This document shows positions 31,124-32,869 of a DNA stretch of 32,869 nucleotides, piece by piece. Each line of letters starts with the position of its first letter. Position 1 is the stretch's first letter. Below the pieces are notes generated by a model. The model did no database searches, was not told where the DNA came from, and was given only the letters and a program-made list of their open reading frames with translations. The stretch comes from Bacillota bacterium (GTDB lineage: Bacteria; Bacillota; UBA4882; UBA8346): contig JARKQY010000057.1 in assembly GCA_029974635.1 (NCBI GenBank), positions 1-32,869 on the forward strand, written 5' to 3'. The position numbers were made by a program, and so were the translations under genes.

Positions 31124-32869
31124 TTAATTGACCGGGAAATCATCCGCCGGATACAAAATCCTTTCCCTGATCCAGATCCCAGCCTCCTTCAACGGAGCGG
31201 TTCCCGTCCAGGGGCCGTTAGGTGCGGTTCCGGTCTTGAAAACCGCGCCGGAGCGAAAGTCATCGGAATAATTCCAATTTGTCCAGCTGATTTTTTTGGC
31301 CGCCATGAGGTCAAGATACTGTTGCGTCATGGCAAAGTTATTGGCGCCGTCTCCCGAAGCTGTCTGTGAACCGAACTCGGTCACAAATATTGGCAGCCTA
31401 TCCGAGGCCCAGTCCAATTCATTAAGGTATCTGCTTCCATGAGAGGCGGCGTAAAAATGGAAAGTATACATGATGTTCGTGAAATTCAATGGATTATTGA
31501 CGATATCCTGGGCCGAACGTCCGTCGGAAACGCCGAGCGAAGCCCAGCCGTGTGTCCCGATGAGGATCACCGCATCGTTGTCGATGTTCCGGATCACGGG
31601 AATGAGCTGGTTGGCATAATTTTTTATCGCGTCCCAGCTGCAACCGTTGGGTTCATTGCAGAGGTCGTAAATGATATTATTCTGGTTCTTGTACGTATTG
31701 GCGATCTCGGTAAAAAAGGTGATGGCCCGGTTCGTGTTATAATTGGGATCTCCGGGAGACAACTGGTGCCAGTCGACAAGGGCATACATTCCCCGAGCGG
31801 TGACCATATCGATGATTTTTTTCACGCGACTCGTGTAACCGGCCGGATCAGTTTCATATCCGCCTTCTTGCACGTAAAGGGAGATCCTTAGGATATCGGC
31901 ATCCCAATCGTATGCCAGGGCATCCAGAGACGCTTCCGTTATGCAGTTTGAGTACCATTGAAGGCCATGGGTGCTCATGCCCCTGAGTTGGATCGGTTTC
32001 CCGTATTGGTTACAGAGCTTTAAACCGATGACTTGCAATTGGCCATTGATACTAACAGGCGTTCGGGGATCGGGAGCCGGAGTCGGCAAAACAACGGTCC
32101 CCGTCACATTTAGCCAATTGATATTGAAGCCTTCAGTTTCCACATAAAGGGTGAGAGTATGGTTTCCAGCACTTAAGCTTACCCCGGTTTTCCGGACCGT
32201 GGTCCAGGTCTGCCAGCCTCCGGTTGATGGGATGGATATGGACCCGGTGATATTGACCCCGTCGTATTTAACGTGAATTGCTGAAGTACCGGCAGTTTGT
32301 TTGGCAACACGAAATTCAATATCATACTGGCCTTGCACCGCAACAGATACCGGGTATTGCAGCCATTCACCCGCTGCGGTCCAGCCAACATTGTAGCCGC
32401 CTTCCGAGCATACCTCTATATCCACATCGGTGTTCCGGTATTCGGTTCCTTGATTACCCGCCGTCGTATCATAATAGGCGGTAAAATCCTCCGCCTGAAT
32501 CAAACCGGGTATGGTAAAATTCGTACCCGTCGGAGTTGGAGTAACGGTCGGGGTAGCCGTGGGCGTTGATGTAGGAGTTGGCGTGGGTGTGTTGGTCGGA
32601 GTCGGCGAAGCAACGGTTCCCGTCACATTTAGCCAATTAATATTGAAGCCTTCCGTTTCAATATAAAGGGTAAGGGTATGGTTTCCCGCATCCAGGCTTA
32701 CGCCTGTTTTCCGGACCGTGGTCCAGGCCTGCCAGCCTCCGGTTGATGGGATGGATATGGACCCGGTGACATTGACCCCGTCGTATTTGACGTGGATGGC
32801 AGAGGTACCGGCAGTCTGCTTGGCGACACGAAATTCGATATCATACTGGCCTTGAGCCGTGACAAAAAC
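31124..32869 (-). CDS. Modular CBM6-CBM6-GH5 endoglucanase, 5' end outside the window
   Basis: The visible 581 residues are the C-terminal part of a secreted cellulase; the frame stays open to the window edge. In order: part of a CBM6 carbohydrate-binding module (end 32869 to about 32618), a Pro/Thr linker (about 32525-32610), a complete CBM6 (IQAEDFTAYYD to TEGFNINWLNVTG; about 32095-32525), a short linker and a GH5 domain of the subfamily-2 type (LRGMSTHGLQWYSN). The acid/base Glu is in LCNEPNG (codon 31654-31652) and the nucleophile Glu in FVTEFGSQ (codon 31378-31376). GH5 subfamily 2 enzymes cut beta-1,4-glucan inside the chain, and CBM6 binds glucan or xylan ends and chains. No dockerin or SLH domain follows. 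The gene is richer in G and C than most neighbours, a hint of transfer only. Confidence 0.9.
   Translation of the reverse strand, partial: VFVTAQGQYDIEFRVAKQTAGTSAIHVKYDGVNVTGSISIPSTGGWQAWTTVRKTGVSLDAGNHTLTLYIETEGFNINWLNVTGTVASPTPTNTPTPTPTSTPTATPTVTPTPTGTNFTIPGLIQAEDFTAYYDTTAGNQGTEYRNTDVDIEVCSEGGYNVGWTAAGEWLQYPVSVAVQGQYDIEFRVAKQTAGTSAIHVKYDGVNITGSISIPSTGGWQTWTTVRKTGVSLSAGNHTLTLYVETEGFNINWLNVTGTVVLPTPAPDPRTPVSINGQLQVIGLKLCNQYGKPIQLRGMSTHGLQWYSNCITEASLDALAYDWDADILRISLYVQEGGYETDPAGYTSRVKKIIDMVTARGMYALVDWHQLSPGDPNYNTNRAITFFTEIANTYKNQNNIIYDLCNEPNGCSWDAIKNYANQLIPVIRNIDNDAVILIGTHGWASLGVSDGRSAQDIVNNPLNFTNIMYTFHFYAASHGSRYLNELDWASDRLPIFVTEFGSQTASGDGANNFAMTQQYLDLMAAKKISWTNWNYSDDFRSGAVFKTGTAPNGPWTGTAPLKEAGIWIRERILYPADDFPVN
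32092..32350. repeat. Direct repeat: copy of the CBM6-coding segment (partner 32611-32869)
   Basis: These 259 bases match 32611-32869 at an offset of exactly 519 bases (173 codons) and about 88% identity by eye, without gaps. Several stretches are identical over more than 20 bases. The repeat unit is one CBM6 plus its linker and the frame is kept, so the module arose by tandem duplication. The second copy runs off the window, and more copies may follow. Confidence 0.9.

Noticed and set aside
31439..31891. 150-codon plus-strand frame
   Set aside because: Antisense to the GH5 catalytic domain, whose active-site motifs on the minus strand leave no doubt about the coding strand.
32515..32610. 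Short tandem repeats as a CRISPR or minisatellite candidate
   Set aside because: They code for an in-frame Pro/Thr linker between two CBM6 modules, a usual low-complexity linker; no spacers.

Overview
The window looks like a piece of an anaerobic, polysaccharide-degrading bacterium of the Bacillota (Firmicutes) type that also has an outer membrane. The Bacillota side rests on strong AGGAGG-type ribosome binding sites, an SLH-domain protein, a cysteine-tailed triple-LysM protein and GH5/CBM6 and cohesin modules. The outer-membrane side rests on a complete ExbB-ExbD-TonB set and a small secreted beta-barrel-like protein ending in phenylalanine. Diderm lineages such as Limnochordia, Halanaerobiia or Negativicutes would fit; this is inference, and no rRNA or marker gene is present to prove it.

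Layout. 1-2.5 kb: a secreted GH116 glycosidase with its own promoter and terminator. 2.5-4 kb: two decayed gene relics (a tail copy of the SLH protein and a HEPN-type protein) around a GNAT acetyltransferase/membrane protein pair. 4-9.9 kb: a tight six-gene minus-strand operon, in transcription order exbB, exbD, tonB, a secreted Ig-like/cohesin protein, an SLH/coiled-coil/membrane-helix protein and a secreted DUF3887-alpha/beta hydrolase. 10-14.1 kb: a MATE exporter, a secreted beta-propeller protein and a duplicated DUF4389 membrane protein. 14.2-23.1 kb: a chemoreceptor cluster. Two six-helix receptors on the minus strand are followed by a TGS GTPase and a small conserved protein, and two periplasmic-sensor receptors on the plus strand diverge from them. 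No cheA or cheW is present. 23.1-26.8 kb: a MoxR-DUF58-DUF4129 operon with a good sigma-A type promoter. 27.2-30.2 kb: the beta-barrel protein, a GAF-GGDEF diguanylate cyclase and the triple-LysM protein. 30.4-32.9 kb: a small secreted unknown and, running off the right edge, a modular CBM6-CBM6-GH5 endoglucanase.

The best candidate for something undescribed is the six-gene envelope operon. An energy-transducing ExbBD/TonB complex is encoded with a cohesin-domain exoprotein and a peptidoglycan-binding SLH tether, instead of with a TonB-dependent receptor. A relic of the SLH protein's C-terminal region lies upstream of the GH116 gene, so this tether family has been duplicated locally. No tRNA, rRNA, CRISPR array, transposase or integrase was recognised.
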